A DNA stretch of 64,000 nucleotides from Nocardia neocaledoniensis (lineage in GTDB: Bacteria > Actinomycetota > Actinomycetes > Mycobacteriales > Mycobacteriaceae): the NCBI RefSeq assembly GCF_003182135.1, contig NZ_QGTL01000001.1, forward strand, positions 310,001 through 374,000, in the 5' to 3' direction. Under the pieces are notes generated by a model that ran no database searches, was not told the DNA's origin, and saw only the letters and a list, made by a program, of their open reading frames with translations. Below, piece after piece: positions 29,553 to 38,442 of the stretch (its first letter is position 1; every line of letters starts with the position of its first letter). The position numbers and the translations under genes are program-made.

Positions 29553-31858
29553 TGCCGGCCTCCGTTCGTCGACGGTTCGCCCGCGGCGCGCGGGGCGTCG
29601 CCGAATTCGCTGAACCGCTGATTCGTGTCGTGGATTCCGCTTTCCTTCTCCGACACCGTGAACTCCATGTGGAAGGGGATACCGGGGCGGCGGTCCTCAC
29701 CGATCTTGAGCAGGAACTTGCCGGTGCCCGGCGGTGAGGGACGCTGCTGGCCGGGGCGCAGCGCCTCGCCGGTGAGGGCCTGGGGCGCCGACCAGCCGGT
29801 GACCATCTCCTGCTCGGCGGAGGTGAACGGCACAGTGGAATCGAGCCTGCTGATCTCTTCCGCGGGCAGGGCGCCGAAGATCTTGGCGCGCGCGCGTTCC
29901 AGGAAGCCGATCGCCTTGGCGATCGCGGCGTCCGAGCCGAGGGCCTGCAGGTCCTTGATGGTGTGGCTGATCATGATCAGCGCGGTGGCCAGGCCGCGCT
30001 GCAGACGGGTGAGCTCGTCGACGCGGTCGACCATGAAGTCGCCGAGGCCGAGCACCTGCCACAACTCGTCCATCACGACCTGGAAGTAGCGCTGCGGGCC
30101 GAGTTTCGCGTCGGCGAGCACGTGCGCGGCCTCGACCGAGGCGAACCCGTCGGCCCAGCAGGCCAGCATGACCGCGGCCTTGAGTTTCTTGTCGCCGGTG
30201 GGGATGTGCGAGACGTCGATGCAGACCGCCACGGCGCCGGTGTCGATCGGCACCGAGGTCTGGCCGTTGAAGATCGCGCCGAACGGACCCTGGGTGAGCG
30301 CGCGCAACGAGCGGCGCAGGTTCTTGATCGCGTTCTGGTACTCGTCGTCGTTGTCGGCGCCCGCGTCGAGCATCAGTTCGGCGCCGCCGCCGACGATCAC
30401 CTCCAGCAGGTTCTCCATGATCGGCGGCTTGTCCGGGGTGTAGCCGCTGCCCGGCTGGTACAGGATGCGCAGCGAGGTCGCGATGAGCGTTTCCTCGAAG
30501 TCGGCGACCCTGGCGCCGCGCACCAGCTCGACCAGACCGGCGATCAGGGTGACCTGCCTGGCCCGCAGGTCCTGCAGCACCTGCCGTTGCAGCGCGGGGA
30601 ACTCGTCGAGCCGGGGCACCACCGAGCCGAGCACGCCCGCGGCCAGCGGGTTGAGCTTGCCGTGGCCGTAGCCGAGGTCGATGACCTGGCCGCCGACGAG
30701 TTCGACCATCTTGCGGTAGTCGGGTTTGACGTCGGCCAGGATCAGCGGCGTGATGCCCTGGGCGATCCCGCCGAGCACGATCCGGCGCACCAGCGAGGAC
30801 TTGCCGAAACCGTTGAGGCCGAGCACGAACAGGCTGGGCGCGGTGATGAAGCTGCCGCGCATGAACCAGTTCATCGGGTCGAAGCAGACCGGTGCGCCGG
30901 TGTGCAGGTGCGAGCCGAGCGGGGTGCCGATCAGCGGCGCGCCCGCGCCCACCGACCAGGGCCACAGCCCGGCGATCTGCGCCGTGGTGGCCCGGTATTC
31001 GACCGGGCGGCCGACGACGTTCATCTTGCCGCCGCCGGGACCGGAGTAGCCGCGGTCGGTCAATTCGGCGGTGGTGCGGTCGAATCCGTCGCTGACGACG
31101 GCCTCGCTGCGGGCCTGGGCGTTGTTGCGGCGCAGGTCGTCGGTGTGGATGCGGAAGGTCGCCCAGGCCGCGCGCAGGCCCGACTGCTCGCGGGCGATCA
31201 TCTCGTAGCGGGCGCGGGTGGCGTCGTCGAGCAGCGGCGGACCGGACTGCTTGCGCCGCTCCGGCTTGCCCTTCGCCTTGGACCGGCCCGCGCCCATGGC
31301 GCGGTCGGCGAGGTCGTCGGGACGGTCGGCCTTGGGCTGGCGGACAGGCTTGACCGGCTTCGCCGGCTCGGCCGGGCGCTGCTTGCGCCGGGGGTTCATG
31401 GCCCGTTCGTGATCGAGACGCGGGCCGTGGTCCTCGGGCCGCAGGCCGCGGTCGCGGCGGGCACGCTCGGCCTCGGGGCGTGGCCGTGGCCGCCGCTCCC
31501 CCGCGCCGGGACGGTCACCGCGGCCCGCGTCGCCGCGCCGCCCGCGCGGCGCGTCCTCGGGTGGCCTGCGGTTCTCCCTCGGCCGGCCGGCCGGTTCGCC
31601 GCGTTCGGCGGTCCGGCGTGCCTCGTCGGCACGGGAGCGGCCGCCCGATTCCGCGGCGCGCGGGCGACGTTCGTGCTCGTCGGCCGTGGACGTCCCGCGC
31701 GCCGACTCGCGGTCGGCGCGTTCGGTGCGCTCCTCGAGGCCGAGCACATCGTCGCTCACGCGCGAAGAACTCCCGACCGGTCGTGGCTCGCGTTCCCCGC
31801 GGATGCGGGGCGGCCGGTGGACGGGCCGTAGCGCGATGTCGTCGAAGTCGCGTCCCAT
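29549..31858 (-). CDS. VirB4/TraC-type ATPase with long disordered N-terminus
   Basis: This 769-residue protein has about 210 N-terminal residues rich in Arg, Glu, Pro and Gly with no fold visible. The ATPase core follows, with Walker A LGLNGFGKSS (347-355), DVKPDYRKM, Walker B QVVMDELW (D597, E598), LATALIMISHTIKDL and SRLDSTVPFTSAEQEM. VirB4 proteins power pilin dislocation and substrate transfer at the inner membrane face. ATG 31858 is chosen because it is preceded by GTGAGG and follows the SCO6880-type gene by seven bases. The frame is open further upstream only as a shadow of that gene. ATGA coupling to the HTH gene follows. Confidence 0.88.
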   Translation of the reverse strand: MGRDFDDIALRPVHRPPRIRGEREPRPVGSSSRVSDDVLGLEERTERADRESARGTSTADEHERRPRAAESGGRSRADEARRTAERGEPAGRPRENRRPPEDAPRGRRGDAGRGDRPGAGERRPRPRPEAERARRDRGLRPEDHGPRLDHERAMNPRRKQRPAEPAKPVKPVRQPKADRPDDLADRAMGAGRSKAKGKPERRKQSGPPLLDDATRARYEMIAREQSGLRAAWATFRIHTDDLRRNNAQARSEAVVSDGFDRTTAELTDRGYSGPGGGKMNVVGRPVEYRATTAQIAGLWPWSVGAGAPLIGTPLGSHLHTGAPVCFDPMNWFMRGSFITAPSLFVLGLNGFGKSSLVRRIVLGGIAQGITPLILADVKPDYRKMVELVGGQVIDLGYGHGKLNPLAAGVLGSVVPRLDEFPALQRQVLQDLRARQVTLIAGLVELVRGARVADFEETLIATSLRILYQPGSGYTPDKPPIMENLLEVIVGGGAELMLDAGADNDDEYQNAIKNLRRSLRALTQGPFGAIFNGQTSVPIDTGAVAVCIDVSHIPTGDKKLKAAVMLACWADGFASVEAAHVLADAKLGPQRYFQVVMDELWQVLGLGDFMVDRVDELTRLQRGLATALIMISHTIKDLQALGSDAAIAKAIGFLERARAKIFGALPAEEISRLDSTVPFTSAEQEMVTGWSAPQALTGEALRPGQQRPSPPGTGKFLLKIGEDRRPGIPFHMEFTVSEKESGIHDTNQRFSEFGDAPRAAGEPSTNGGRQ

Positions 31859-31865
31859 GATCGCC

Positions 31866-33362
31866 TCACCCCGCCAATGCCTTCGGAATGGTCGCGTGCT
31901 CGGGCAGGATGACGCCGCAACCCAGCGAGGCCGCGAACGCCGCGGCCTGGTAGCGGTAGCAGCGCCGGATCTTGAGCCGGGCCTGCGTCGAGAGGTCGCG
32001 GGTGATGGCCTCGATGCGCGGCAGGTCACCGCGCAGCGGCTCGGTGATCGTCACCAGCGCGCCGAAGCGGGTGACGCCGTGTCCGCGGGCCTGTTCCTCA
32101 CGAGCCTGCTGGGTCGCGCCGACCCGCAGTGTCGCGGCGGCCGAGACCACACCGCGTTCGCTCTGCTGCGCGACGAGCGCGTTCTTGAAGTCGTCGTCGA
32201 CGATCTCCGCGGCGTCGGCGGCCGAGTGCGGCCGGTAGACGATCGCGATGCGCTTGCGCGGCACTTCGGGATTCGGCGCGAGCAGCCGCTGCAGCACCCG
32301 CTCGTCGACCGCGCCCTCGGGCGCCGCGTCCATCTCCCAGGTGACCGAGCGGCCACCGTCGTGGATGAGGTGGTCCCATTTCTCGTCGTGCGAGACCGGA
32401 CCGGCGTCGTCCCAGCCGAGGCCGTGCCCGCCCGGATCGGCCGCGGCGACCTCGAGGTCGGCCTGTGCGGCGGGGTCGTAGCTGCGCCGGATGAAGGAGA
32501 TGACCTCCTCGGCCGACATCGGCTGCGCGCGCACGCCCGCCTCGGCCAGCGCGGCGCAGATGCCGGGCAGCCTGCGCCCGATCTCCACGGCCTCCTCGGC
32601 CGGGTTCTTGCGGCGCTCCGCGGTGGTGGCCTTGAACGTGATCGCCACGCGCGGCAGCAGTTGCACCCGCTCCTGCGGCAGTTCGGTGGCCAGCTCGTAC
32701 ATCACCTGCTGGGCCAGGTCGGGCGCCTCCGGACGGGTGATCGTGGAGACCTCGTTGAGCAGGCGGTTGCCGGTCTCGGGCACGGTGTCGATCACCGGTA
32801 CCACCGCGACGATGTCGCTGGTCTGGCCGACCGAGGCGAGGAAGGTGCCCCACGCGGCGACCCAGCGGTCGATGACCGGCTGGTCGACCGCCTCGTGACC
32901 CTGCGGCCAGGCCCGCAGCACCACCGTGTACTGCGCGAACGCGGGCAGGTGGATCATCCCGAAGTGGTAGCCGCCCGCATCGATGCCCTCATAGAGCTTC
33001 GAGGGCGCGAGCAGACCGGGCAGCTTGGTGACACCGCCCGGGATCCGGGAGAACCGGCCGCCGCGGTACACGTGCTCGCCGTTCTTGCGCGAGCGCATCC
33101 AGTTGAACATCATCAGTCCCGTCTCATAGCCCGAACGGCCCCCCGTCCGCCACACCAGGGGCACCATCACCAGCGCGCCGAGGCCGCCGACGACGAAGCC
33201 CCACTTGAACCCACCGACCATGGCGCTGATCAGGGCCGCGATCACCACGACGAAACCGATCACGGTCTCTTCCCAGCGCAGGCCGAAGAGGCCCGCGCTG
33301 CGCGGCTTCTGCCACAGCCCGTACGAGCGCCGCTCGTAGGTGTCGGTCGAGGTGGTCGTCAT
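31866..33362 (-). CDS. SCO6880-family T4SS protein (PrgI-like front, VirB4-like N-terminal region)
   Basis: This 498-residue protein begins with a polar stretch (ERRSYGLWQKPRSAGLFGL), then two membrane helices (about 32-72: VIGFVVVIAALISAMVGG and WGFVVGGLGALVMVPLVW), a PrgI-like arrangement. A soluble part follows, with WPQGHEAVDQPVIDRWVA, NRLLNEVSTITRPEAPDLAQ and IVYRPHSAADAAEIVDDDF. The name comes from Streptomyces coelicolor SCO6880. The combination of PrgI-type anchor and the VirB4 N-terminal domain on one chain is usual for actinobacterial conjugation loci, with the ATPase half supplied by the next gene. There is no Walker motif. The ATG overlaps the stop of the TrbL-like gene (ATGA). 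Confidence 0.85.
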   Translation of the reverse strand: MTTTSTDTYERRSYGLWQKPRSAGLFGLRWEETVIGFVVVIAALISAMVGGFKWGFVVGGLGALVMVPLVWRTGGRSGYETGLMMFNWMRSRKNGEHVYRGGRFSRIPGGVTKLPGLLAPSKLYEGIDAGGYHFGMIHLPAFAQYTVVLRAWPQGHEAVDQPVIDRWVAAWGTFLASVGQTSDIVAVVPVIDTVPETGNRLLNEVSTITRPEAPDLAQQVMYELATELPQERVQLLPRVAITFKATTAERRKNPAEEAVEIGRRLPGICAALAEAGVRAQPMSAEEVISFIRRSYDPAAQADLEVAAADPGGHGLGWDDAGPVSHDEKWDHLIHDGGRSVTWEMDAAPEGAVDERVLQRLLAPNPEVPRKRIAIVYRPHSAADAAEIVDDDFKNALVAQQSERGVVSAAATLRVGATQQAREEQARGHGVTRFGALVTITEPLRGDLPRIEAITRDLSTQARLKIRRCYRYQAAAFAASLGCGVILPEHATIPKALAG

Positions 33363-34813
33363 CGCGGAATCGTGCTCCTGCCGAGGTCGGGTGAACGATT
33401 CGCCCAGCGGTCACCGGCGAGGTCGCCCGCCGACTGGTCGGCGCGCTGGGCGCTGCCCGCCGCGGCCCTGGCGGCGACCACGCCGCGCGCGGCCCCCGAG
33501 GGCACCGAACCGGACGTGGGCTGCGGCGCCGCCGCGCCACCGCCACCCCGGGGTGGCGGCGTGGGCGCGGGGCCGCGCGGCGATCGTCCGCCCGCGGTGC
33601 CGCCCGCACCGCCGGGCCGGGTACCGCCCGCCGCGCTGCCGAAGTAGCCCGCCGAACCGGGCGCCGCGGCCGGTCGCGAGGCCACCGCTTTCGTACCGAT
33701 CGCGCCGAGCGCCATCGCGCCGACCGCGGTGCCACCGGCCACCATCAGACCGGAGCCACCGGTGCCGACCGTGGCGACGGCGGGCGCGACCAGGCGCATC
33801 AGCGCGGGCAGCACGAACGCGACGCTGCACAGCAGCACCAGCGCCACCAGCATCCGCTGGGCCTGTTCGCCTTCCGGCAGACCGCCCGAGGTGGTGGTCT
33901 CGTCGACGTGGCCCGCGGTGGTGAACGCGATCATGTACACGATCGCCGCGACGGGTTTGAACAGCATGAAGGCGATGATCCAGCCGATCAGCTTCTGGTA
34001 GGACTGCTTTCCGGTCCCGGTCGCCGACGCGGCCGCGGCCAGCGGCAGCACGCCGGCGGCCACCACGAGCAGGCCCTGCCGCACGATGGCGAGCACGATC
34101 TGGGCGAGCGCGCCGAGCAGGCCGACGATCGCGATGATCAGCACCAGACCCGGCGAGAAGGCCTGCAACTTACTGGTTTTCACCATCAGCTCGGCCATGT
34201 TCTTGGCATTGCCGCCGGTGGCGTCCTGGATGATCCACTCGGAGAACTTGTCCGAGGCGCGCGTGCCCGCGACGATCACCGCGCCGAGCATCCACGAGCT
34301 GAACACCACGCGGGCGAACAGGCGGAACGACTCGGCGGCCTCGCTGACGGCCGCCCCGCGTCTGGCCTCGGCCAATCTGCCGCCGGTGATGATCACCGAG
34401 GCGATCAACAACAGCATCTGGATCTGATACGTGTAGTCGTTGATCTTGGTGAACAGGGCGCCCGAATCGCTCACCGCCTCGTTGGGCACCTTCATCCAGA
34501 AGGTCAACGCCAGGATCAGCGCCTCGCCGAGGCCCTTCATCAGCGAGTCGACCACCTTGCCGAAGGTGGAGTCCCATGCCTTGTCCTTCACCGCGGTCGC
34601 CGCGTCGCCGGGGTGCGTGGCGGCGTTGCCCGCCTTGCACACCGCCGAGGCCGCGTCACCGAGGGAGACACCGGGAATGGCGACGCTGTCGAGCGTGTCG
34701 TGCAGTTCGTTGCACGCTTGGTCGAAGCCGTACTGCTGGCCGTAGGCCACGGTCGGCGTCGCGAGCATCACGGTGAAGATCACCGCGAAAATAGTGACGA
34801 TCCGCCTCAGCAT
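33359..34813 (-). CDS. TrbL/VirB6-like polytopic channel protein
   Basis: This 484-residue protein has a cleavable signal (RRIVTIFAVIFTVMLATPTV) ending in VAYG, then an exported loop with two Cys (ACNELHDTLD, AVCKAGNAA). Six to eight membrane helices follow between about 85 and 340 (LILALTFWMKV, MLLLIASVIITGG, LVLIIAIVGLLGALAQIV, ...). The last 140 residues are Gly/Pro/Ala-rich and cytosolic. This topology fits VirB6/TrbL, the inner-membrane channel core of type IV secretion systems. ATG 34813 starts the signal peptide; the frame above it is not conserved. It is coupled to the SCO6880-type gene. Confidence 0.82.
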   Translation of the reverse strand: MLRRIVTIFAVIFTVMLATPTVAYGQQYGFDQACNELHDTLDSVAIPGVSLGDAASAVCKAGNAATHPGDAATAVKDKAWDSTFGKVVDSLMKGLGEALILALTFWMKVPNEAVSDSGALFTKINDYTYQIQMLLLIASVIITGGRLAEARRGAAVSEAAESFRLFARVVFSSWMLGAVIVAGTRASDKFSEWIIQDATGGNAKNMAELMVKTSKLQAFSPGLVLIIAIVGLLGALAQIVLAIVRQGLLVVAAGVLPLAAAASATGTGKQSYQKLIGWIIAFMLFKPVAAIVYMIAFTTAGHVDETTTSGGLPEGEQAQRMLVALVLLCSVAFVLPALMRLVAPAVATVGTGGSGLMVAGGTAVGAMALGAIGTKAVASRPAAAPGSAGYFGSAAGGTRPGGAGGTAGGRSPRGPAPTPPPRGGGGAAAPQPTSGSVPSGAARGVVAARAAAGSAQRADQSAGDLAGDRWANRSPDLGRSTIPR

Positions 34814-34872
34814 TGTTGGCACCCCTCGATGGTCCGCAGGGAATCGATCCGGGCTGTGCTGTACACCGATGC

Positions 34873-35688
34873 TCACCATTTCGTCCACCCCGCCAGCGAT
34901 TCCACGTATTCGGTCTGGGTGTTGGTCGTGGTCGACGGCTTGAGCCGCCAGTCCCCGTCGTCCCACACCACGATCATCCGCATGGCGGCGTACAACTGCT
35001 TACCGTCGATCACCGGGCCGCGGGAGGCGAGTCGCACGATCGCCATGTCGTCGGCGTAGTCATCGATCTTGAACGCGTCGGAAGCCACGAAGTAGCGGGT
35101 CACCTTCTCCGGCTGTTGTTCCGGCAGCCGGTCGCTCGACAGCGCCGAATCGTAGGCCGCCAGCTGCGCGGTGCTGGCCCGCACCTGCGTGACGTACAGC
35201 GCGCGGTCGGCGGGCCGCGCGTTGAGCCGGTAGGTGATCTGGGCCGCGGCCAGCGCGGCGCCCTGCGGGGTCCGCGCGTAGCCGACGGCCATTCCGTTCT
35301 GGATCCTGGTCGGCCCGTCGGAGGTGGAGAACGGCACCGAGGCGCCGTAGACCCGCTGCCAGCCGTGCGGTCGGTTGGTGCCCACCGGCGCGGCGGTGAG
35401 CCAGTCCGAATCCACGGGCGTGCGCTGGGTTCCCGGCACCTGCTCGAGCGGCTGGCCCGCCGGATTGTTCGGGATGTCGACCCGGCGGCCGAGCACATCG
35501 ATCTCCGGATCGGCGAAACCCGTTCCGCCTGCGGCCTGCGCGGGCGGCGGGGCGGCGTCGGTGGCCGCGTCGCCGCCGCTGGTGAAGTAGACGACCGCGC
35601 CGACGACCAGGATCAGGGCGAGCAGGGCACCCGAGGCGATCATGCCGAAGGAAGCGCGGTCGCGCGCGCCCGGCTCCTTCTCGCTCAC
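34873..35688 (-). CDS. Single-pass VirB8/TcpC-like assembly protein
   Basis: This 271-residue protein has a short charged cytosolic N-terminus, one membrane helix (FGMIASGALLALILVVGAVV, about 14-36), an Ala/Gly/Pro linker and a 200-residue exported domain. That domain ends in a strand-rich pattern (AIVRLASRGPVIDGKQLYAA followed by MRMIVVWDDGDWRLKP) typical of NTF2-like VirB8/TcpC folds. It likely scaffolds the channel on the outer face. The GTG overlaps the stop of the upstream lipoprotein gene (GTGA). The fold call is by pattern only. Confidence 0.65.
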   Translation of the reverse strand: MSEKEPGARDRASFGMIASGALLALILVVGAVVYFTSGGDAATDAAPPPAQAAGGTGFADPEIDVLGRRVDIPNNPAGQPLEQVPGTQRTPVDSDWLTAAPVGTNRPHGWQRVYGASVPFSTSDGPTRIQNGMAVGYARTPQGAALAAAQITYRLNARPADRALYVTQVRASTAQLAAYDSALSSDRLPEQQPEKVTRYFVASDAFKIDDYADDMAIVRLASRGPVIDGKQLYAAMRMIVVWDDGDWRLKPSTTTNTQTEYVESLAGWTKW

Positions 35689-36281
35689 CTCGGTGCCTCC
35701 AATGTCACGATGTCGGTGGGTAATTCGTCGATGGCGTCGACGGGTCGGTCGGTGGACAGCGGATCGGGTAACCGCAGTCGCCAGTCCCCGCCGTACCAGC
35801 TCACCGTGGTGTGGTTGACCGCCCGCGAGCGGTCCGAATACTCCGTGTACACCTCTACCCTGGACTGTTCGTCACGATATTCCGTGATTTTGTAACCCAA
35901 CAATCTCGGCGCGTACTCGGGCGCGGCCGGCCCGGTGATGGACAGCTGCACCCGGTTGATCGCCCACTCGTCCCTGGCCGGGCCCGGCACCAGTTCCTGG
36001 TTGACCACCGCCGCCCACTGGTTGTCGGGCGCCACCGACAACCGGATGGTGTGGGTCAGGGCGGCCAGTCCGGCCCCGCGCGGGGAATGCTCGAAACCCG
36101 TTGCGGCGCCGCCTGTCTCGCTGGCCGGACCCTGTTCGGTGCGCGGCAGCGGGATGCCCTGGTAGTCCTGCCACCGCACCCCGGTCGGCGTGGCGGACAG
36201 GTCGGGGCCGGTCTCGCCGCCCCGGCCGCAGCCCACCGCCGCGGCCAGCAGCGCGATACCGACCGCGACCGGGCGCGTCAT
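35685..36281 (-). CDS. Lipoprotein of the T4SS-like operon, second
   Basis: This 198-residue protein has a lipoprotein signal (TRPVAVGIALLAAAVGC, Cys18). The exported part ends NHTTVSWYGGDWRLRLPDP, the same closing WRL motif as in the VirB8/TcpC-like neighbour and the 26949-27533 lipoprotein. ATG 36281 is chosen because it starts the signal; the frame continues upstream as a shadow. It is coupled to the VirB8-like gene by GTGA. It is probably a partner of that scaffold; no catalytic residues were seen. Confidence 0.65.
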   Translation of the reverse strand: MTRPVAVGIALLAAAVGCGRGGETGPDLSATPTGVRWQDYQGIPLPRTEQGPASETGGAATGFEHSPRGAGLAALTHTIRLSVAPDNQWAAVVNQELVPGPARDEWAINRVQLSITGPAAPEYAPRLLGYKITEYRDEQSRVEVYTEYSDRSRAVNHTTVSWYGGDWRLRLPDPLSTDRPVDAIDELPTDIVTLEAPR

Positions 36282-36292
36282 GGCACCACTCC

Positions 36293-36547
36293 TCACGCCG
36301 GCAGGAACGCCAGCGCGATGCCGGACGCGGTACTGGCCACCGCGGCGCCGATCAGGCTCATCAGCACACCGTGCGAGGCGTCGTTGACGGCCAGATCGGA
36401 ACGGAACGCGATCCACAACCGGCCCGCGGACAGGATCATCCAGGCCAGGCACGACAGCAGGACGAACCAGAGCAGCCAGTTGAGCAGCTGCATCATCGGC
36501 GCCAGCACGTCGGCCGGGATCTGCTTGTAGGCGAGCACAGTGATCAC
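36293..36547 (-). CDS. Small two-helix membrane protein, candidate VirB2-like subunit (a)
   Basis: This 84-residue protein has two hydrophobic helices (about 24-43 LLWFVLLSCLAWMILSAGR and 62-82 VLMSLIGAAVASTASGIALA) joined by a short charged loop (FRSDLAVNDASH). There is no cleaved signal. The GTG overlaps the stop of the gene upstream (GTGA). Size, topology and operon position, ahead of the VirB8/VirB6/VirB4-like genes, fit a VirB2/PrgI-type pilin or channel subunit. No sequence motif proves it. Confidence 0.55.
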   Translation of the reverse strand: MITVLAYKQIPADVLAPMMQLLNWLLWFVLLSCLAWMILSAGRLWIAFRSDLAVNDASHGVLMSLIGAAVASTASGIALAFLPA

Positions 36548-36840
36548 GTACCGATGACCGCGTTCATGATGGTGCCCGCGCTGGTCGCCACGACGCCACC
36601 GATCATGGCGCCCGCGACCATCTTCGGCGACTCGAGGCCGCCGCCGGTCCAGCGCTCCCAGGCGAACTTGCCGCCGGCGTAGGTGATGCCGCAGATGCCC
36701 GACAGCAGCACGAACCAGGTGAGGTACCGCACCAGCTGCAGGATCTTCTCCGAGCCGGGAGGAGCTTCCGGTGTCGGATTACCCACCTGGGCCAGGACAG
36801 TGCCGTACGTGTCCTGCACGGCGAGGAGGATCATGCTCAT
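36544..36840 (-). CDS. Small two-helix membrane protein, candidate VirB2-like subunit (b)
   Basis: This 98-residue protein has a polar N-terminal third (ILLAVQDTYGTVLAQVGNPT), then two membrane helices (LTWFVLLSGICGITYAGGKF and MVAGAMIGGVVATSAGTIMN) with a basic-acidic loop between. The first helix shares the WFVLLS-x-C core with its 84-residue neighbour, so the pair look like distant paralogues. AAAGG lies seven bases before the ATG. It is 94 bases after the DUF6668-like gene, leaving room for an internal promoter. It is a candidate pilin. Confidence 0.55.
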   Translation of the reverse strand: MSMILLAVQDTYGTVLAQVGNPTPEAPPGSEKILQLVRYLTWFVLLSGICGITYAGGKFAWERWTGGGLESPKMVAGAMIGGVVATSAGTIMNAVIGT

Positions 36841-36934
36841 CGGGTGCCTTTCTCCCACTGTAAAGGTGTTGTGCCACAAACACTTCGACGCCGACACACG
36901 TTTGTACACCACCGGCGGCCCGAGCGCCCGGCGG

Positions 36935-37579
36935 TCATGATCGACCCTCCCCCGGCGCGGACGTATCGATACTCGCACGGATGGCGGCGACCAGATCGGT
37001 ACCGAGCTCGCCGATCTCGGCGGGCACCTCGTCGAGCGGATCGACCCGGCGTTTGCGCGGCGCGATCTCGTCGCCCGGTGACCACACCGGCAACGCCTCC
37101 GACTCCACCAGGGTCCATTCCTCGATCCACGGCACCTGCCAGACGTGTCCGGCCAGCGAGCCGACCACGTCCCGGTACCGCCGGATCTCCGGCGGCACCC
37201 GTCCCGGCCGCGCCGCGACCGTGATCAGGCCGAGCACCAGCGACGGGCCTGCGAGCCCGGCGTGGTGCTGGCGCAGCAGATCGTGCGCGCGGGTGAGACC
37301 GGAGATGGTCTCGCGCGCGACCAGGACGACATAGGGGGATTCGCGCTCGAACACGCCGGGCCAGCGGCCACGGGCGTCGGCAGCGGGGGCGAGCACATGC
37401 GCGAGGGTGGTGGCGCCGGAACCGCCGTGCACCCCGAGCAGCCACACCAGCGGCGCCCGGCCCACCCCGGGCACCGGACGTTCCCAGATCGGCGCGCGCA
37501 ACGATTCCGGCGGCGCGACGACCCCGATACCGGCGGGCGCCGGTTCACGACGACGACGAAGATTCATAGCGGCCGTCAT
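36935..37579 (-). CDS. DUF6668-like P-loop-fold protein without the Walker lysine
   Basis: This 214-residue soluble protein has a P-loop position that reads WLLGVHGGSGATTLAHVL (about 46-63), where the invariant Lys of GKT/S is Ala. Other ATPase-like blocks are YVVLVARETISGL and SLVLGLITVAARPG. Such proteins sit next to ParA-like and conjugation genes in Actinobacteria and have been grouped as DUF6668; the role is not established. Lysine loss means ATP hydrolysis is doubtful, as in TadZ-type localisation factors (inference). The ATG overlaps the stop of the ParA-like gene (ATGA). Confidence 0.65.
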   Translation of the reverse strand: MTAAMNLRRRREPAPAGIGVVAPPESLRAPIWERPVPGVGRAPLVWLLGVHGGSGATTLAHVLAPAADARGRWPGVFERESPYVVLVARETISGLTRAHDLLRQHHAGLAGPSLVLGLITVAARPGRVPPEIRRYRDVVGSLAGHVWQVPWIEEWTLVESEALPVWSPGDEIAPRKRRVDPLDEVPAEIGELGTDLVAAIRASIDTSAPGEGRS

Positions 37580-38430
37580 GATGCCACCCCGGCGAGCAAC
37601 CGCCCATATGCCGCACGCGTGGTCTCGGCCAGCTCGGCGTGCCGAACCAGCTCACCGCGGGCCAGATGCGGATCGTAGGGGATCTCCACGACCTCGCGCA
37701 CCCAGCCGGACAGATGCTCGCGCAAATGCTCGGCAACGCGCGAGTCGTCGTGCGAATACTGGTGCGAGACAACGATGGTGGTGTCGGCGACGACGCCGGC
37801 GCCGTCGTCGCCGTAGTGGTCGTCGAGCCATTCCAGCGTCACCCGCAGGCGGTTGGCCGCGTCGACCCTGGCCGGAATCGCCAGCACCAGCGCGATGTCG
37901 GCGTCGTCGAGCAGGGGACGCAGTTGCCGTCCGGCAATCGGGTTGCCGCCGTCGTAGACCGCGGTGTACCCCCCGGCGTCCAAAGCCCTGGCGACAGTGA
38001 GATATGTCGCGCGCCTGCGCAGCGGCGTGGCATCGCGCCAGAGCAGCCCGAACCCGGAGGTCGAGCGCGACAGGCATTCCTCGAGCGGCGCCGGTTCGTC
38101 GTCGCCGCGCCCGTAGACCCAGGACTGCAGGTTCACCGGGTGCAGGTGCTTGTCGGCCCCGCGCAGCGCGAGATCGCTGCCCGCCGCGGTGGCGTCGACC
38201 GCCACCGTCGCCGCGCCCTCGGTGACCAGCTCGGCGGCCAGCCCGAGCGCCGTGGTGGTGGTGCCCGCGCCGCCGCACCCGCCGACCACCAGGATCGGTC
38301 GGTGTCCACCGCCCGCGCGGTCGCGGTTCTTGCGCCGCAGCCGCACGACCGGCGCCGGATCACCCGCCCCCTCGCCCCACGACTCCCCCTCGGGGGCGTC
38401 GTCGAGCCATCGGCTCCAGTCGTCTGTCAT
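37576..38430 (-). CDS. ParA/MinD-like protein with altered Walker A
   Basis: This 284-residue protein has a charged N-terminal segment of about 40 residues, then a MinD/ParA-type fold: ILVVGGCGGAGTTTTALGLA, ATVAVDATAAGSDLALRG, AVYDGGNPIAGRQL, IALVLAIPARVDAANRL and TTIVVSHQYSHDD. The deviant Walker A (KGGxGKT) has lost both lysines (GGAGTTTT), so nucleotide hydrolysis is unlikely, although the fold and the switch-like Asp are kept. It is coupled to the DUF6668-like gene. A spatial cue for placing the secretion system is a reasonable guess. Confidence 0.75.
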   Translation of the reverse strand: MTDDWSRWLDDAPEGESWGEGAGDPAPVVRLRRKNRDRAGGGHRPILVVGGCGGAGTTTTALGLAAELVTEGAATVAVDATAAGSDLALRGADKHLHPVNLQSWVYGRGDDEPAPLEECLSRSTSGFGLLWRDATPLRRRATYLTVARALDAGGYTAVYDGGNPIAGRQLRPLLDDADIALVLAIPARVDAANRLRVTLEWLDDHYGDDGAGVVADTTIVVSHQYSHDDSRVAEHLREHLSGWVREVVEIPYDPHLARGELVRHAELAETTRAAYGRLLAGVAS

Positions 38431-38442
38431 CGCCTCTGCTCC

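Noticed and set aside
29182..29700. 172-codon minus-strand ORF
   Set aside because: It has Arg/Ser-rich composition typical of a shifted frame, overlapping the HTH gene and the end of the VirB4-like gene.
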